NCBI GenBank assembly: GCA_938082955.1
Contig: CALKDE010000426.1
Location: 1 to 7,014 of the forward strand
Reading direction: 5' to 3'
Origin: an uncultured Pseudomonadales bacterium
Lineage (GTDB): Bacteria > Pseudomonadota > Gammaproteobacteria > Pseudomonadales > Pseudohongiellaceae
DNA length: 7,014 nucleotides
Shown: in pieces, positions 5,788 to 7,014 of the stretch
Numbering within the stretch: position 1 is the stretch's first letter
Layout of the letters: each line of letters begins with the position of its first letter
Notes under the pieces: generated by a model
What the model was told of the DNA's origin: nothing
Database searches by the model: none
The model's input: the letters and a program-made list of their open reading frames with translations, nothing else
Position numbers and translations under genes: made by a program

Positions 5788-6297
5788 ATGGCATATAGAG
5801 ACCAGCCTGATAAGAACGAAGAAGGCATGCAGGAAAAGCTGATCCAAGTTAACCGCGTAGCGAAAGTGGTTAAAGGTGGACGTATTTTTGGTTTTACAGC
5901 GCTTACAGCAGTTGGTGACGGCAATGGCCGCATCGGTTTTGGTCGCGGTAAGGCTCGTGAGGTTCCTTTGGCGATTCAGAAGGCTATGGAAGCGGCACGT
6001 CGTAACATGATTACGGTGAGTTTGGATGGGCATACTTTGCAATATCCAATAAAGGCAAAACACGGCGCTTCTAAGGTCTATATGCAACCAGCATCAGAAG
6101 GTACTGGCGTAATTGCCGGTGGTGCAATGCGAGCGATTCTAGAGTTGGCGGGTGTACAGAATGTACTAGCCAAGTGTTATGGCTCAACTAACCCGGTTAA
6201 CGTAGTGCGAGCTACTTTCAACGGTCTGCGAGACATGCGCTCCCCTGAAGACATTGCCGGAAAACGCGGTAAGTCAGTCGAAGAGATACTCGGTTAA
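5788..6297 (+). CDS. rpsE: 30S ribosomal protein S5
   Basis: S5 lies at the mRNA entry channel with S3 and S4 and influences decoding accuracy and unwinding of mRNA. The product is 169 residues (E. coli 167). The N-terminal double-stranded-RNA-binding-like domain shows VNRVAKVVKGGRIFGFTAL and VGDGNGRIGFGRGKAREVP (42-60). The C-terminal domain has GTGVIAGGAMRAILELAGV and NPVNVVRATFNGLRDMRSPE. No change typical of spectinomycin resistance can be called, since a closely related reference is lacking. AAGGG at 5774-5778 lies 9 nt before ATG 5788. Confidence 0.98.
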   Translation: MAYRDQPDKNEEGMQEKLIQVNRVAKVVKGGRIFGFTALTAVGDGNGRIGFGRGKAREVPLAIQKAMEAARRNMITVSLDGHTLQYPIKAKHGASKVYMQPASEGTGVIAGGAMRAILELAGVQNVLAKCYGSTNPVNVVRATFNGLRDMRSPEDIAGKRGKSVEEILG

Positions 6298-6330
6298 AGA
6301 CTAGACGGGTTAAGGATTAGGCGGTTAAAA
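6291..6330 (+). repeat. Imperfect 15-16 bp tandem repeat in the rpsE-rpmD gap
   Basis: CGGTTAAAGA (6291), GGGTTAAGGA (6307) and CGGTTAAAAA (6322) start at 16 and 15 bp intervals. The first two units also share a GAYTAG-like continuation. The first copy includes the rpsE stop TAA, and the last runs into the rpmD start region. This looks like old local duplication; three short copies could also arise by chance. Confidence 0.4.
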
Positions 6331-6332
6331 AA

Positions 6333-6515
6333 ATGGCGAAGAAAAAGACAGTCAAAGTTACGTTAGTACGTAGCCCGATCGGCACACTTCCAAAGCACAA
6401 GCTTTGCTTGAGAGGATTGGGCCTGCGTCGCATGAACCAATCCGTCGAGGTGGAAGATACTCCATCGGTACGCGGAATGATTAACAAAGTTAGCTACATG
6501 GTCGCCGTAGACTAA
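6333..6515 (+). CDS. rpmD: 50S ribosomal protein L30
   Basis: L30 is a small accessory large-subunit protein near 5S rRNA, absent from some bacteria. The product is 60 residues (E. coli 59). Seen: KVTLVRSPIGTLPKHKLCLRGLGLRRMNQSVE, then VEDTPSVRGMINKVSYMV. The 35-nt gap after rpsE is long for this cluster and holds a short imperfect repeat. AGGCGG at 6319-6324, 8 nt upstream, is the likely ribosome binding site. L30 sits between S5 and L15, as in other gammaproteobacteria. Confidence 0.98.
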   Translation: MAKKKTVKVTLVRSPIGTLPKHKLCLRGLGLRRMNQSVEVEDTPSVRGMINKVSYMVAVD

Positions 6516-6525
6516 GGAAATTGTG

Positions 6526-7014
6526 ATGGAACTAAATACATTAAGCCCAGCTCCTGGTAGCCATAAAGTTAAGAAACGCGTGGGTCGCGGTATCGGTAGT
6601 GGTTCGGGCAAGACAGCTGGAAGTGGACACAAAGGTCAGAAGTCTCGTACTGGCGGTACAGTTCGACCAGGATTTGAAGGTGGTCAGATGCCTTTGCAAA
6701 TGCGTTTACCTAAGTACGGGTTTAGCTCTCGTATAGGTCGCGTTTCAGCCGAGGTTCGCACATCAGAATTGAACAAGCTCGATGCAGACGTTATCACTAT
6801 TGAAGTGCTGCGTAAGGCAAACCTAATTACTGCCGGGATCAAGAGAGTGAAGGTAATGTTGTCCGGTGATGTCACTAAGGCCGTCACTTTGGAAGGGATT
6901 GGTGTGACTAAAGGCGCGCGAACAGCAATCGAAGCGGCTGGCGGCAAGGTCATCGATATCCAAGCTCCTGTAAAAGTTAAGAAGTTGGCGAAGAAGGCTG
7001 ATAAGCCTGCCAAG
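6526..7014 (+). CDS. rplO: 50S ribosomal protein L15, 3' end outside window, with a basic C-terminal extension
   Basis: L15 enters late in large-subunit assembly and threads a long Gly/Lys-rich N-terminal arm through 23S rRNA. I translated 163 codons to the window end without a stop. Seen: MELNTLSPAPGSHK, VGRGIGSGSGKTAGSGHKGQKSR at about 19-41, GFEGGQMPLQMRLPKYGF, and KGARTAIEAAGGKVID near 129-144, where the 144-residue E. coli protein ends. Residues 146-163 form a tail with 7 Lys in 18, continuing off the window. AAGGA at 6514-6518 lies 7 nt before ATG 6526 and overlaps the rpmD stop; an in-frame GTG at 6523 is less likely. Confidence 0.97.
   Translation, partial: MELNTLSPAPGSHKVKKRVGRGIGSGSGKTAGSGHKGQKSRTGGTVRPGFEGGQMPLQMRLPKYGFSSRIGRVSAEVRTSELNKLDADVITIEVLRKANLITAGIKRVKVMLSGDVTKAVTLEGIGVTKGARTAIEAAGGKVIDIQAPVKVKKLAKKADKPAK

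Noticed and set aside
6684..7013. Antisense open frame of 109 codons opposite rplO
   Set aside because: The + strand here encodes L15 with clear family motifs; the antisense product is a low-information shadow.
1..7014. A hidden novel system, mobile element or insertion within the cluster
   Set aside because: Every gene is a recognised ribosomal protein in the standard order, and gaps never exceed 64 nt.

Overview
The window is a continuous run of ribosomal-protein genes, all on the + strand. It covers the distal S10 operon and most of the spc operon of a bacterium. Gene order: rplB (3' part), rpsS, rplV, rpsC, rplP, rpmC, rpsQ | rplN, rplX, rplE, rpsN, rpsH, rplF, rplR, rpsE, rpmD, rplO (5' part). 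This is the conserved bacterial order. The zinc-less 101-residue S14, the 226-residue S3 and the close residue-by-residue match of L14, L16, S8, L6 and S5 to the E. coli proteins point to a gammaproteobacterium. The L2 C-terminus (EGRTSGGRHPVSPWG) looks more like Pseudomonas, Vibrio or Cellvibrio-type lineages than enterics. Moderate GC and no strong codon bias are compatible with a free-living aquatic lineage, but that is inference and I cannot name a genus.

Layout. Positions 1-2642 hold the S10-operon part, with very tight spacing (23, 13, 9, 6, -1 and 2 nt gaps). A 55-nt gap at 2643-2697 marks the S10/spc boundary and carries a perfect 9-bp hairpin just upstream of the rplN ribosome binding site. 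Positions 2698-7014 hold the spc part. Most gaps there are 2-38 nt. The exception is a 64-nt gap between rpsH and rplF, which contains a long two-part hairpin. No stretch over 300 bases lacks a gene. I see no RNA gene, mobile element, CRISPR array, intrinsic terminator or convincing promoter.

The products are all structural parts of the ribosome. The large-subunit proteins (L2, L22, L16, L29, L14, L24, L5, L6, L18, L30, L15) and small-subunit proteins (S19, S3, S17, S14, S8, S5) are co-expressed, so their dosage is matched by polycistronic transcription and translational coupling. In E. coli the spc operon is controlled by S8 binding a hairpin over the rplE start. I cannot see that hairpin here, which makes the two intergenic hairpins the best candidates for altered control.

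I found no new biological system. The departures worth a look are an acidic Ala/Pro-rich tail of about 41 residues on L5, a lysine-rich tail on L15 that runs off the window, the two hairpins, and an imperfect tandem repeat before rpmD.
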